DNA of 64,000 nucleotides from Solibacteraceae bacterium (GCA_021324015.1 JAJPJX010000135.1:1-64000); one strand, 5' to 3'. Shown: positions 1 to 8,796, numbered from the stretch's first letter. The notes: generated by a model not told the origin, from the letters alone. Numbers and translations: made by a program.

Positions 1-93
1 GCGCTGCTGGCGCTTTCCTTCCTGGCCACTACCCGGACGACCGTGGCGGACGACCCGGTGCCGGAATGCAACCCCTGCCCCTGGGTGCGGTAG
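1..93 (+). CDS. Small secreted peptide, copy 1 (5' end outside window)
   Basis: The visible 30 codons encode the hydrophobic core of a signal peptide followed by a mature end with a CNPC motif, closing with TAG. They match codons 9-38 of the gene at 133-249 exactly at the protein level, while differing at several third positions (for example ACT/ACC, AAC/AAT) and using a different stop. Synonymous-only divergence indicates that the peptide itself is selected. Its start lies before the window. I do not recognise the family. Confidence 0.6.
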   Translation, partial: ALLALSFLATTRTTVADDPVPECNPCPWVR

Positions 94-132
94 GCAAAGT
101 CAACGAATTCAAGGTATTAGGAGCGAATTGAG

Positions 133-249
133 ATGATCCGTAAAGCTTTCATGATCGCGCTGCTGGCGCTTTCCTTCCTGGCCACCACCCGGACGACGGT
201 GGCGGACGACCCGGTGCCGGAATGCAATCCCTGCCCCTGGGTGCGGTAA
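133..249 (+). CDS. Small secreted peptide, copy 2 (38 aa)
   Basis: ATG at 133 follows AGGAG (119-123) at 9 nt spacing. The 38-residue product has a basic N-end (MIRK), a hydrophobic stretch (about residues 7-18) and an alanine before the acidic mature part ADDPVPECNPCPWVR, as expected for an exported peptide. Cleavage would release about 14-18 residues containing two cysteines spaced CNPC. It is a tandem duplicate of the gene ending at 93; the 39-nt spacer contains only the RBS. Role unknown: it could be a signalling or metal-binding peptide, but nothing in the sequence decides this. Confidence 0.65.
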   Translation: MIRKAFMIALLALSFLATTRTTVADDPVPECNPCPWVR

Positions 250-368
250 AGCTCCTGGCGCAGTCGGCCTCCGGGGAAGTGCGCCGGCGTGTAAGGGCAA
301 AATTTCTCAAAGATAAGGGGGATTTTCGTACACTCGGGTGCTAGAATCGGAGGTGGGTTTTCCTGCCC

Positions 369-1169
369 ATGCTCGCCGGTATCGACCTGCTGATGGTTTT
401 TCGGGGCGTGATCCTCATCGGGATCGCGTTTCTGGCGGCGCGTCTTTACAGCACGGGCCTGTTCCGCAGATACCGGGTATTCTGGGCCTACTTGCTGTTC
501 TGGATTAGCCGTTCGGTCGTGCTGTTGAATCTAAACGTGAAGAGCGCCTTGTACGCCAAGTTGTGGATCGTGAGCGAACCGATCCTGTGGCTCTTTTATA
601 TTCTGCTGGTGCTGGAATTATATTCTCTGGTCCTGGAAAACCATAAGGGTCTGTACTCGCTGGGGCGTTGGAGCCTGTACGGGGCTTTGGGGCTCTCCCT
701 CCTGGTCTCCATGCTGATCTTCATTCCGGCCGCGAGCGGGCCATATGCCCGGTCGGTGGTCCTTCCTTACCTGTTTTTGTTCGAGCGGGGGCTGTTTTGC
801 AGCCTCGTAGTGTTTCTGTTGGCGGCGCTCTTTCTGGTTACCCGCTATCCGATCCGCCTGAGCCGCAATGTCATCATCCACAGTGTGGTGTACAGCGTCT
901 TTTTCCTGAGTAATACCCTGGGAAGCTTGTTTCTGAGCGTATTGGGCTCCGATATTGCGCGCACCGTGAATGTGTGCACGACCGTCGGCAGCGCGATCTG
1001 CGTGGCGATTTGGTTGGGATTCATCAACGCGGAAGGGGAGACGGTGACGGCCACGATGCCCAGAGTGTGGCGTCCGGGCCAGGAAGAACGTCTGGTGGGG
1101 CAGTTGAACGACTTGAATAACGCCCTCCTGCGGGCGGCCCGGACGAGAGCCTCTGTTAGCCAAAGTTAA
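369..1169 (+). CDS. Polytopic membrane protein, unknown function
   Basis: 266 residues with about seven hydrophobic helices (near residues 8-26, 38-55, 68-86, 103-122, 136-157, 168-190, 200-217) and a short charged cytoplasmic tail. No enzymatic motif is visible. The arrangement resembles membrane proteins of unknown function common in Solibacter-like genomes, but I cannot name a family. The gene lies upstream of another short membrane-anchored gene (1232-1780) on the same strand with its own promoter-like element between them. Start ATG 369 is the first Met and leads directly into the first helix. Confidence 0.75.
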   Translation: MLAGIDLLMVFRGVILIGIAFLAARLYSTGLFRRYRVFWAYLLFWISRSVVLLNLNVKSALYAKLWIVSEPILWLFYILLVLELYSLVLENHKGLYSLGRWSLYGALGLSLLVSMLIFIPAASGPYARSVVLPYLFLFERGLFCSLVVFLLAALFLVTRYPIRLSRNVIIHSVVYSVFFLSNTLGSLFLSVLGSDIARTVNVCTTVGSAICVAIWLGFINAEGETVTATMPRVWRPGQEERLVGQLNDLNNALLRAARTRASVSQS

Positions 1170-1183
1170 CACGTTATTTTCGA

Positions 1184-1211
1184 TTGCAATTCCGCTGAAT
1201 TGCGGTATTCT
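1184..1211 (+). promoter_or_regulatory. Promoter-like element upstream of 1232-1780
   Basis: TTGCAA (1184-1189) and TATTCT (1206-1211) are separated by 16 nt, close to a sigma-70 consensus, and sit just upstream of the AGAGGAG ribosome-binding site (1221-1227) of the next gene. The strand and spacing fit; activity is inferred. Confidence 0.45.
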
Positions 1212-1231
1212 AAACTGTAAAGAGGAGACGA

Positions 1232-1780
1232 ATGAGCCATAACCTGTTGCTGGTCAGTTTGCTACTGGTTGGAACACTGGGACCGGCCGCTGTCCTGCTG
1301 TTCCGCAAGTTGCTTTCGCCTCAACGGTCGTTGCCCACTTCGACGGATTGGATCCAGGAACTCTCCGCGGAGCGGTACCGGCCAATGGGGCGGTTGCTTG
1401 AGAGCGAGGATTATGAATTTTTGGCTTCGCAGCCAGGCTATACGCGCGCCATGGCCAATCGCTTGCGGCGGGAGCGCCGGAAAGCGTTTCGGGGCTACTT
1501 GCGGTGCTTGACGAGGGATTTCAACCGGGTCTGCCTGGCGATCCAGTTGCTGATGATGGATTCCGCTCACGACCGTGCTGATCTGGCGGCCGTGCTGGTG
1601 AAACAGCGTGCGATGTTCCGCCTGGGTCTGGTCGCGGTGGAATTCCGCCTGGCTCTGCACGCCTGCGGCTGGGATCGCATGGTGGATGTGCGCGATCTGG
1701 TCGGCGCCCTGGATGTGCTGGGCAGCGAGCTTCGCCAACTTGTGCCTGCCGCCCCTCAGGCGGTGGCTTCGCTGGCTTAG
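1232..1780 (+). CDS. Membrane-anchored hypothetical protein
   Basis: 182 residues: one N-terminal transmembrane helix (about residues 5-24) followed by an Arg-rich, predominantly helical cytoplasmic domain without recognisable catalytic residues. ATG 1232 has a strong RBS (AGAGGAG, 4 nt upstream). Two neighbouring genes on the same strand both encode membrane-associated proteins of unknown role, suggesting but not proving a joint function. Confidence 0.75.
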   Translation: MSHNLLLVSLLLVGTLGPAAVLLFRKLLSPQRSLPTSTDWIQELSAERYRPMGRLLESEDYEFLASQPGYTRAMANRLRRERRKAFRGYLRCLTRDFNRVCLAIQLLMMDSAHDRADLAAVLVKQRAMFRLGLVAVEFRLALHACGWDRMVDVRDLVGALDVLGSELRQLVPAAPQAVASLA

Positions 1781-1904
1781 TCCGTTGTCGTGCCGTGCGC
1801 CCGGAACGTGGGCCGCGGAGGCAAGTAATCTTCGGTAGTGGTGCGAACGCCCGGGTTCTCCTCCCCGGGCGTTCGCGCGTCTCCCCGCGCGTCCTTACCC
1901 TAGC

Positions 1905-2660
1905 CTAGAGCTTCTTCAGCATCTCTTTTGCTTCCTTTAAGTACGGAAACTCGCGTTCGGCGGCGCGGAATTCCCGGGTGTGCACACGGCGGCGCGCTCC
2001 GCTATGATCCACCGGAAAACGCAGATGCAGCATCTCGTGAAAGAGCACGTATTCCAGCGTCAGTAGCGGCACGTTGGGGTCGTCGAAGATCGAGCTGATG
2101 ATGATGGCATTGTGCGAAGGATCGAAGTGTCCCAGCATGCTGCGCGAAGGACGCCGGCTCCAGCCGAGCCGCGGCCGGCCCAGCAAGCCGTGAAAGTGCC
2201 GCGCATTTAATTGCTCGAATACTTCCTCCAAATTGCGGTGTTTTCCCACTGGGCCGGAGACGAATTTGCGCCCGCGCATCTGCCGCACCAGGTGCATCTG
2301 GCGGCGCATGTCCCGGCGGTTGAGATAGAGGCGGTATCGATGTGTATAAAGGCGCGGAATGGGGCGCCGGAACAGCTTGCCGATCAGGATGTACGCCAGC
2401 GCCTCCTGCACCGGCGCGGGAGCCCCTTCCAGCAGATCCGTGATGCGCACGTGCACCCGCCCGTCTTCCAGGCGGATGAAGCTGTCCGCATTGGCGAATC
2501 GGCAAAACTCCACGCGAAACTCCGGCAGGGACGTGCGCGGCCGGAGAGCGCGGAACACCCGTGCGTAGATCTCAGCGGGGGTTTCAAACAGGAGGGCGCT
2601 TTGCGCTCCCGGGAGTGCGAAGTCCGCTCGGCGGTCTTGCATTCCTCTAGAATGTAGCAT
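1905..2660 (-). CDS. SprT-like zinc metalloprotein
   Basis: 251 residues. Near the C-terminus a HEMLH motif (about residues 208-212) followed some 15-25 residues later by a further His fits the HExxH zinc site of SprT-like/M48-type domains; the preceding segment (LTLEYVLFHEMLH) is characteristic of predicted metal-dependent hydrolases of this class. The N-terminal half is basic and helical, with an Arg-rich linker (about residues 98-130). Substrate unknown; SprT/SPRTN relatives can act on protein-DNA crosslinks, which is family knowledge only. Divergent from fabH with about 90 bp between them. A second in-frame Met (codon 7, 2642) is an alternative start. Confidence 0.75.
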   Translation of the reverse strand: MLHSRGMQDRRADFALPGAQSALLFETPAEIYARVFRALRPRTSLPEFRVEFCRFANADSFIRLEDGRVHVRITDLLEGAPAPVQEALAYILIGKLFRRPIPRLYTHRYRLYLNRRDMRRQMHLVRQMRGRKFVSGPVGKHRNLEEVFEQLNARHFHGLLGRPRLGWSRRPSRSMLGHFDPSHNAIIISSIFDDPNVPLLTLEYVLFHEMLHLRFPVDHSGARRRVHTREFRAAEREFPYLKEAKEMLKKL

Positions 2661-2762
2661 ATCAAGGTGAGTACGGACTTTTCTGGAGATGGGCTGTCGC
2701 CGGCGGGTTGGGCTGTCTGGCCCGCGTGAGACAGTAGGACCGCAAACAGATTGAGAGGAAAC

Positions 2763-3758
2763 TTGCCGAAAGCCAAAATCAGTGCGCTGGGCTGCTATTC
2801 ACCCCCGCGCGTTCTGACGAATCAGGACTTGGAAAAGATGGTCGATACCACCAGCCAGTGGATCGTGGAGCGCACGGGAATCTGTGAGCGCCGCATCGCC
2901 GATCCGGAAACGGCCACTTCGGACATGGCGGCGGAGGCGGCCCGCGCGGCCCTGGAGCAGCGCGGCATCGCCTCTTCGGAGATCGATGCCATTCTGGTGT
3001 GCACCGTGACTCCGGACATGTTCTTCCCCTCCACCGCCTGCCTGGTGCAGAACCGGCTGGGGGCCCGGGGGGCATGGGGTTTCGACCTGGTGGCGGCCTG
3101 CTCCGGATTCGTCTACGGGCTGACCACCGGGGCGCACCTGGTTTCCTCGGGAGCGCACCGGAGAGTATTGGTGATCGGCGCGGACACCATGAGCCGGATC
3201 ATCGATTACACCGACCGGAGCACCTGCATTCTCTTCGGAGACGGCGCGGGAGCCATGTTGCTGGAAGCCTCCGGGGAAAGCGACAACGGCGCGGGGTTCA
3301 TCGATTTCCTGGGAGAGATTGACGGTTCGGGCGGCGATTTCCTGAAGATGCCGGCGGGAGGCAGCCGCCTGCCCGCCAGCGTGGAAACCGTGCAGCAGCG
3401 CCTCCACTATGTGCACCAGGAAGGGCAGCAGGTCTTCAAGTACGCGGTCAAGAAGATGTTCGAAGTCTGCCGCGACCTGTTGCAGCGCAACGGATTCACC
3501 GGGGACGACGTGACCATGATGATTCCACACCAGGCTAACCGGCGGATCATCACGGCGGCGGCCGAGCGGCTCAACATCGGCCCCGACCGGGTGTTGGTGA
3601 ATATCGACCGCTACGGCAACACGACGGCCGCCACCATCCCGCTCGCCACGCAGGACGCCATCGCGCAGGGGCGCCTGAAAAAGGGCGACCTGGTTCTGTT
3701 CGCCGCCGTGGGCGCCGGTTATACGGTCGGCGCCAGCTTGTGGCGCTGGGCCTACTGA
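2763..3758 (+). CDS. fabH: 3-oxoacyl-ACP synthase III (FabH)
   Basis: Condenses acyl-CoA (normally acetyl-CoA) with malonyl-ACP to start fatty-acid synthesis. Conserved catalytic triad visible: Cys in AACSG (about residue 113), His in PHQANRR (about 256) and Asn in RYGNT (about 286); the N-terminus GCYSPPR...LTNQDLEKMVDTT is typical of FabH. I chose TTG 2763, which places the Cys at the usual position (112-113) and follows GAGAGG; an in-frame TTG at 2751 would add four residues. The gene stands alone, with its 3' end overlapping the convergent gene by 7 nt. Confidence 0.93.
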   Translation: MPKAKISALGCYSPPRVLTNQDLEKMVDTTSQWIVERTGICERRIADPETATSDMAAEAARAALEQRGIASSEIDAILVCTVTPDMFFPSTACLVQNRLGARGAWGFDLVAACSGFVYGLTTGAHLVSSGAHRRVLVIGADTMSRIIDYTDRSTCILFGDGAGAMLLEASGESDNGAGFIDFLGEIDGSGGDFLKMPAGGSRLPASVETVQQRLHYVHQEGQQVFKYAVKKMFEVCRDLLQRNGFTGDDVTMMIPHQANRRIITAAAERLNIGPDRVLVNIDRYGNTTAATIPLATQDAIAQGRLKKGDLVLFAAVGAGYTVGASLWRWAY

Positions 3759-5182
3759 GAGGCGCTCGAAGACTCTCCGGGCGCGCTTCCCTTTTTCGCC
3801 TCGCGGAGGCGCACGCCCACCTCGATGTGACGCGGCAAGTCCAGCGCGAGGATGCCGCCGGGGTCGGTGCGCTCCTCCCGCAGTTCTTCGTGGTCGACCT
3901 CCACTTCGTAGATGGAGCGCGGCTTCAGGCCGATCACGAAGACTTCCTCGTCGTCGCCTTTTAGTGTGGCGCGGAACCGGCGCGCGGCCTTTCCGAAGAC
4001 CACCAGTGCGTCCGGCAGCGCGATAGGGCTGGCGGCCGTCTCCAGGTCGAGCACGGAGGGCCGCCCGTCGCGGAACATCTGCAGCCGGCCATCGAAATAG
4101 CCTAGCCACGTGGCGTCGTCGTCCCAACTGGAGCGCACCAGCAGCCGTCCGAACTGTTCGTCGTGATAGACCAGTGGAACATGGAAGTAGCTCAAGCCTG
4201 GCTGATAGGGGTTGGCCCACAGGAATTCGTAAGGAATGCCGAAAGTCCCGCGCATCAGGAAGCGGTCATGCATCAGCCAGCCCTGAAGTACCTGGCTTTC
4301 CGGAGAGTTGACGTCATAGGCCACGATGGAGAGCTCGGCGGCGCGGGAGAGAGCCGCGCGCCGCAAGTCCGGCTCGCCCGGCGTGCCGGAGGCCGGAATG
4401 CGGTATTCGTTTTCCGCCGCCGGATAACTGGCGGGGTAATAGCTCAGCAGCAGGAAGATGGGCAAATCCTTGAAGAACCGCGGCGCGGCCTCGCGCAGCT
4501 CCAGGTTCAGGTTGTCGCGGATCACGTGCAGGAGTTCAAAGAGGGCATAGGTCTCGTCGCGCGGCAAAGGACGGCGGCCTTGCTTGAGCGCGGGGACCGT
4601 GCGGCCCTCCCACCACTCGCGGACCACCTGGGCCAGAACCCGGGAGGACAGTTGCGGATTCTCGTTCTCGCCGGCCAGGGCCACGGCGGCGAAGGTCCGG
4701 TCCCGCACCGCCGACACCGCGGACTGCGCGGACAGTTGCTCGATGCCGCGCGCCAGCTTCCCGGCCAGCGCCCGCGCCTGCGCGGCGTCGAGCAACGGCT
4801 GGCACCAGTCGTACACGATCGCCAGTTGTCGCAGGTCGGAGGCCGAACCCAGGGCCCAGGCGACCGCTTGGCGCCCCACCTCCTGGTTGCCCGACACGCG
4901 GTAGAACAGCGCGTAGGCAAAACCCGGCTCGGGCATGACCGCTTTGCCCGCGATGAGGCTCTCGAACTGCTCCCAGCGTAAGGACTGCCGCTGCCGCTCG
5001 CGCGTCAGAAGCCGCAGCCGCCTGGACCCCAGCAAAATGCGCGGGTGATCGGCGTAGACCGAAAAGCTGTCCTCCCGGGCCTGCGTCCAGGCGGGGGCCG
5101 CGGCCAGGAGGCACAGCAGGGCAAAGACCTGCGGGCTGGGCATTCTTTTCGATTGTGTCATACCGACACAGCGCCCGCCCAC
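3752..5182 (-). CDS. Secreted protein, possible polysaccharide-lyase-like toroid
   Basis: 476 residues as annotated; a signal peptide begins at the in-frame Met of MPSPQVFALLCLLAAAPA (about residue 14), so the true start may be internal. The mature protein opens with ADHPRILL, a motif frequent at the start of heparinase/alginate-lyase-type alpha/alpha-toroid proteins, continues with many helices, and ends with a beta-rich part (about residues 330-460). No lyase active site could be identified with certainty, so substrate and activity are open. Convergent with fabH. Confidence 0.55.
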   Translation of the reverse strand: MGGRCVGMTQSKRMPSPQVFALLCLLAAAPAWTQAREDSFSVYADHPRILLGSRRLRLLTRERQRQSLRWEQFESLIAGKAVMPEPGFAYALFYRVSGNQEVGRQAVAWALGSASDLRQLAIVYDWCQPLLDAAQARALAGKLARGIEQLSAQSAVSAVRDRTFAAVALAGENENPQLSSRVLAQVVREWWEGRTVPALKQGRRPLPRDETYALFELLHVIRDNLNLELREAAPRFFKDLPIFLLLSYYPASYPAAENEYRIPASGTPGEPDLRRAALSRAAELSIVAYDVNSPESQVLQGWLMHDRFLMRGTFGIPYEFLWANPYQPGLSYFHVPLVYHDEQFGRLLVRSSWDDDATWLGYFDGRLQMFRDGRPSVLDLETAASPIALPDALVVFGKAARRFRATLKGDDEEVFVIGLKPRSIYEVEVDHEELREERTDPGGILALDLPRHIEVGVRLREAKKGSAPGESSSASQ

Positions 5183-5245
5183 CCGGCCACAGCCCGCGCC
5201 TCGAATGGAATTGTAAGTCTCTGCAAAATTGCGGGCTGCGCCGAA

Positions 5246-5274
5246 TTGACTCTTGGTGCCCGGATTGCTATTTT
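5246..5274 (+). promoter_or_regulatory. Strong sigma-70-type promoter
   Basis: TTGACT (5246-5251) and TATTTT (5269-5274) are spaced by exactly 17 nt. Transcription would start near 5281, right before the structured RNA at 5281-5439. No protein-coding start follows within 400 bp, so an RNA product is the natural reading. Confidence 0.6.
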
Positions 5275-5280
5275 CGGTGG

Positions 5281-5439
5281 TGAATTGGCGAAGTAACTCT
5301 TAAACCTGCCCTCTGCTGCAACAGGCAGGCGGAAGGAGAGTGAGCGCAGGAGACAACGTGCTTGCGGGAGCCGGTGTTTGAAGTTGCTGCTTGGCTCGCT
5401 ATTCTTCCCTTGTTGGTTGCATCAGAGGGGTTTTTTTTT
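5281..5439 (+). ncRNA. Rod-shaped structured RNA with terminator; 6S-like candidate
   Basis: Nested long-range pairings form a rod: 5309-5322 pairs with 5416-5429 (13 of 14 positions), 5331-5345 with 5394-5408 (GU pairs and a few mismatches), 5346-5349 with 5387-5390 and 5354-5357 with 5383-5386. The closing stem runs straight into nine T (5431-5439), giving an intrinsic terminator. With the promoter at 5246-5274 the transcript is about 160 nt. Size, closing stem and internal loops fit 6S RNA, but I cannot verify the conserved bubble. The SRP RNA apical motif is absent. Confidence 0.5.
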
Positions 5440-5589
5440 GCGCCGATCACGGAATTCTAGCGCTCTCCCCCGGGTTTCCGGTTGCGGCATCGGGCGCTCG
5501 GGCTGTCGTGGCGAAGGAAATGGACGCGGACCTCGCCAGGGTGGCCCGGCGCGGACCCGCCGCCGGACTCCCCAGCCCAACCTGGGCGA

Positions 5590-5646
5590 GCCGCATCGGT
5601 TGAAGGCTCCGGCACGTCTTGGGGGCCGCTCCGATGCGGCTTTTTT
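5590..5646 (+). terminator. Intrinsic terminator in the rimO leader region
   Basis: A perfect 10-bp stem (5590-5599 with 5631-5640) encloses a second stem (5605-5610 with 5622-5627) and is followed by TTTTTT (5641-5646). It lies about 50 bp before rimO. It may end a second GC-rich transcript between 5440 and 5640 (further small stem 5571-5575/5582-5586) or act as an attenuator for rimO; the sequence does not decide. Confidence 0.65.
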
Positions 5647-5697
5647 CGCCCCCGTGTTATCCTCAATAGAGATCACCCTTCTGGCGGAACACACGCA

Positions 5698-7140
5698 TTG
5701 AAAATCGGCTTTGTAAGTCTGGGCTGTCCGAAAAACCTTGTGGACAGCGAAGTGATGATGGGGCAGCTCGTGTCGAGAGGCCACGAACTCACGCCGCACC
5801 CCGACCAGGCCGAGGTGCTGGTGGTGAACACCTGCAGCTTCATCGACCCCGCCAAGCAGGAGTCCGTGGACACCATCCTGGAGATGGCCGAGTACAAGAA
5901 AATCGGCGCGGCCCGCAAGCTGATCGTGGCGGGCTGCCTGGTGGAACGCTACCGCGGCCAGATCCGGGAACAACTGCCGGAAGTGGATGCGGTGCTGGGC
6001 ACCAACGAATTGGATCGCATCGTGGGGCTGTGCGAGGGCTGGGCGGAGGATGGCGCGGCGCCCCCGGCGGATCCCTACCTGTACCACGACCTGACGCCGC
6101 GCGTGCTCTCCACGCCGCGCCATTTCGCCTACCTGAAGATCGCGGAGGGCTGCGATCACCCTTGCAGCTTCTGCGTCATCCCGCAATACCGCGGCAAGTT
6201 CCGCAGCCGGCGCTTCGAATCGGTGATTCAGGAGGCCACCCGGCTGTTCCGGCAGGGAGTGCGGGAAATCAACCTGGTGGGTCAGGACACCACCTGTTAT
6301 GGCGAAGACCTGGGCCTGGAGAACGGGCTGGCGGCGCTGCTCGAGCGCCTGGCGCGGATCGAGACCGCCGGCGAGAAGTGGATCCGCTGTCTCTATGCCT
6401 ACCCCAACAAGGTCTCCGCTCGGCTGCTGGACACCGTGGCGGAGCATCCCGCGCTGGTGAAATACCTGGATATGCCGCTCCAGCACGCCAGCGCCTCCGT
6501 GCTGAAGCGCATGAAACGCGGCGGCTCGGGGGACATTTTCCTCAAGCTCCTGGAACGCGTGCGGCGCGCCATTCCGGGAGTGGCCATCCGCACCAGTTTC
6601 ATCGTGGGCTTCCCGGGAGAGACCGAACGCGATTTTGAGGAGCTGTGCGCGTTTGTGCAGGCGGCGCGTTTCGACCGCCTGGGGGTGTTCTCGTATTCCG
6701 ACGAGGACACCAGCGCCAGCTACCACCTGAACGGCAAGGTCGATGGCCGCACGGTGTATCATCGCAAGCGGAAGCTGATGGCCATCCAGCGGAAGATCTC
6801 GCGCGCGAGGCACGCCGGCATGGTGGGCGCCGAAGTGCCGATCCTGGTAGAGGGCCCTTCGCGGGAAACGGATCTGTTGTGGGAGGGCCGTATGGCCACC
6901 CAGGCTCCGGAAATCGACGGGGTCACGCTGATCAACGACGTGGAGGGAGCCGGACCCGCGCCCGGGCAGATCCGCAGGCTGCGCATCACTGAAGCGCACG
7001 ATTACGACGTCGTGGGGACGCTGCTGGCCCCCTCGGAGACGGAGGCCCGGCGGCCCAGGCCGGCTGCGGAGGCAGCCGCGCAGTTGATCGGGATCGAGCC
7101 CGCCCCCAGGCCCCGCGGTCCCGCGCCTGCCGGCCTATGA
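5698..7140 (+). CDS. rimO: Ribosomal protein S12 methylthiotransferase (RimO)
   Basis: Radical-SAM enzyme that adds a methylthio group to the conserved Asp of ribosomal protein S12. The N-terminal UPF0004 domain carries [10 protein letters not shown] and NTCSF; the radical-SAM cluster CDHPCSFC has Cys near residues 152, 156 and 159; a TRAM-like C-terminus follows. TTG 5698 is chosen because it yields the family N-terminus ([12 protein letters not shown]); upstream in-frame sequence lies in the terminator. 480 residues, longer than the usual ~440 because of an Arg/Pro-rich tail. Overlaps yacG by ATGA, so the genes are translationally coupled. Confidence 0.93.
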   Translation: MKIGFVSLGCPKNLVDSEVMMGQLVSRGHELTPHPDQAEVLVVNTCSFIDPAKQESVDTILEMAEYKKIGAARKLIVAGCLVERYRGQIREQLPEVDAVLGTNELDRIVGLCEGWAEDGAAPPADPYLYHDLTPRVLSTPRHFAYLKIAEGCDHPCSFCVIPQYRGKFRSRRFESVIQEATRLFRQGVREINLVGQDTTCYGEDLGLENGLAALLERLARIETAGEKWIRCLYAYPNKVSARLLDTVAEHPALVKYLDMPLQHASASVLKRMKRGGSGDIFLKLLERVRRAIPGVAIRTSFIVGFPGETERDFEELCAFVQAARFDRLGVFSYSDEDTSASYHLNGKVDGRTVYHRKRKLMAIQRKISRARHAGMVGAEVPILVEGPSRETDLLWEGRMATQAPEIDGVTLINDVEGAGPAPGQIRRLRITEAHDYDVVGTLLAPSETEARRPRPAAEAAAQLIGIEPAPRPRGPAPAGL

Positions 7141-7328
7141 GCTTCCCCTGCCCGATCTGCAAGAAGCCGGTCGAAGCGGGAGTCGCGACGTTTCCTTTCT
7201 GTAGTGAGCGCTGCCGCACGATCGACCTGGGAAATTGGGCGGCCGAGAAGTACGTCATTTCGACGCCTGTTAAGCCCTCCGGCGCGGCGCCGCAGGAAGG
7301 GGGAGATGGGAGCGATGAGCCGTCCTAG
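7137..7328 (+). CDS. yacG: DNA gyrase inhibitor / zinc-binding protein YacG
   Basis: 63 residues with the four zinc ligands Cys5, Cys8, Cys22 and Cys26 (CPIC...CSERC) followed by [11 protein letters not shown], the family signature. YacG binds GyrB and inhibits gyrase in characterised bacteria. The start overlaps the rimO stop (ATGA) and its 3' end overlaps pgpA, so rimO-yacG-pgpA form an operon. Confidence 0.93.
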   Translation: MSFPCPICKKPVEAGVATFPFCSERCRTIDLGNWAAEKYVISTPVKPSGAAPQEGGDGSDEPS

Positions 7329-7785
7329 GCTGGGCGCGCTCCTGGCGACCTGGTTCGGCTGCGGGTATGCCCCGGCGGCGCCCGGCACGGCCGGCTCCGC
7401 GGCAGCCGTGGCGATTGCGGTGTTGCTGGCGCATTACGCCGGGTGGCGGCCGTGGCAGTTTGCCTTGCTGTGCGCGGTGGGCGCGGCGCCCGGCATGTGG
7501 GCCGCGGGCGAGACCGCCCGGCAGCGCGGGCTCAAGGACCCGGGCTTCGTGGTAGTGGACGAGGTGCTCGGCCAGTGGCTCGCTCTGGCGGGCGCCCAGA
7601 CGTTGAACTGGAAGTCTTACCTGGGCGCGTTTCTGTTGTTCCGGCTGTTCGACATCTGGAAGCCGGCGCCGGTGCGGCGGCTGGAATCCCTGCCCGGCGG
7701 CGTGGGCATCGTGGCCGACGACCTGATGGCGGGCCTCTACGCGGCACTTGTCTTATCCGTGGCAGGATGTTTCAATCTTTATTGA
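7315..7785 (+). CDS. pgpA: Phosphatidylglycerophosphatase A; 3' end is the phage att core
   Basis: Dephosphorylates phosphatidylglycerophosphate in phospholipid synthesis; inner-membrane protein. Visible family motifs: APGTAGS near the N-terminus, DEVLGQW in the middle and [16 protein letters not shown]...GIVADD towards the C-terminus, between hydrophobic helices. ATG 7315 has GGGAG upstream at good spacing; ATG 7306 is an alternative. The last codons and TGA (7773-7785) coincide with the prophage attachment core, so integration left the reading frame and stop unchanged. The normal downstream genes are now 52 kb away. Confidence 0.93.
   Translation: MSRPRLGALLATWFGCGYAPAAPGTAGSAAAVAIAVLLAHYAGWRPWQFALLCAVGAAPGMWAAGETARQRGLKDPGFVVVDEVLGQWLALAGAQTLNWKSYLGAFLLFRLFDIWKPAPVRRLESLPGGVGIVADDLMAGLYAALVLSVAGCFNLY
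7768..7785 (+). repeat. attL core
   Basis: CAATCTTTATTGA at 7773-7785 is repeated perfectly at 59791-59803; extending left adds TGTT with one mismatch (18 bp, 17 identical). It lies 48 bp before the integrase gene and includes the pgpA stop codon, the usual design for tyrosine-integrase sites that restore a host gene end. Confidence 0.9.
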
Positions 7786-7833
7786 GTCAGCCTGCCATTC
7801 TGCTTTCCTTGAAAACGGTCGAGAGTAATCGGT

Positions 7834-8796
7834 GTGCAACAACTCTCGCTGTTTCCCCGCACGGACGCTTTGGAGCCGCTGTACGCCACGCTCCAGGCCT
7901 TGGAGCGCGGGCAGGTGGCCCGCACTACCCTCGCCGGCTACGCGCACGACTGGAGGGCCTTCTGCGCCTTCTGTGAGGGCCTCCGCCGGCCGTCGCTGCC
8001 GGCCCACGCGGACACCCTGAGCCTGTTCCTTGCGGACCAGATCCGCCAAGGCAAGCGGGCGAACACCGTCAACCGGCAAGCCGCCGCGGTGGCCTGGCAG
8101 CACCGCCAGCAGGGCTTTCCCTCTCCGCTCACCGCTGTCGTGCGGCAAGCACTGGCCGGCGCGCGGCGCCTGGACTGCGGGCCGCTCCACCAGATGCGCC
8201 CCTTGAGCGTGGCGCAGATCCGGCAGATCGCCCGCGGGCTGGACCGCGCGGGCACCTCTGCGGCCTTGCGCGATCGGGCTCTGCTCACGCTGGGCTTCGC
8301 TTCGGCCCTCCGGCGCGCCAACCTGGCCGCCCTGGCCCTCGCCGACGTGCGCTTCTGCGCCCAGGGGCTGACCATTCAGGTGCACCGCGAGAAACAGGAC
8401 CAGGCCGGACACGGCCGCCTGATCGCCGTGCCCTTCGGCCGGCACGCGCCAAGCTGCCCGGTGCGCGCGCTGCGCGCCTGGATCGCGCGCCGCGGCTCGG
8501 CCGCCGGCCCACTGTTTACCCGCCTGGATCCGGCCCGGAATTCCGAGGTGCAGCCGCTGAGCGTCGGCGCCGTCTACACGATCGTGAAACGCGCCGTAGC
8601 GCGCATCGGGCTGGATGCCCGCCTGTACGGGCCGCATTCCCTGCGCGCCGGCCTGATCTCGGCCGCCGGGCAGGCAGGGGTGAACCCGCTGGTGATTGCC
8701 TGCCAGAGCGGCCACCGCTCGCTCAACAGCCTGCAGGACTACTACCGCCCGGTGGATCTGTTCCGCGCCAACGCCTGCGCACAGATCGGCCTGTAG
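7834..8796 (+). CDS. int: Phage tyrosine recombinase (integrase)
   Basis: 320 residues. Catalytic set visible: Arg160 (SALRRANL), Lys187 in the beta-hairpin, HSLR with His268/Arg271, His294 (QSGHRS) and the nucleophile Tyr303 or Tyr304. The N-terminal SAM-like core-binding domain covers about residues 15-110. It catalyses integration and excision at the pgpA 3' end, 48 bp away. Start is GTG 7834, just after AT-rich attL-proximal sequence; no strong RBS is visible. The closest resemblance is to small phage/XerC-like integrases without an arm-binding domain. Confidence 0.93.
   Translation: MQQLSLFPRTDALEPLYATLQALERGQVARTTLAGYAHDWRAFCAFCEGLRRPSLPAHADTLSLFLADQIRQGKRANTVNRQAAAVAWQHRQQGFPSPLTAVVRQALAGARRLDCGPLHQMRPLSVAQIRQIARGLDRAGTSAALRDRALLTLGFASALRRANLAALALADVRFCAQGLTIQVHREKQDQAGHGRLIAVPFGRHAPSCPVRALRAWIARRGSAAGPLFTRLDPARNSEVQPLSVGAVYTIVKRAVARIGLDARLYGPHSLRAGLISAAGQAGVNPLVIACQSGHRSLNSLQDYYRPVDLFRANACAQIGL

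Noticed and set aside
2799-4220. 473-aa leftward frame antisense to fabH
   Set aside because: Antisense shadow caused by high GC; fabH motifs are unequivocal.
5281-5439. SRP (4.5S) RNA
   Set aside because: The conserved apical loop motif of SRP RNA is missing although the rod shape fits.
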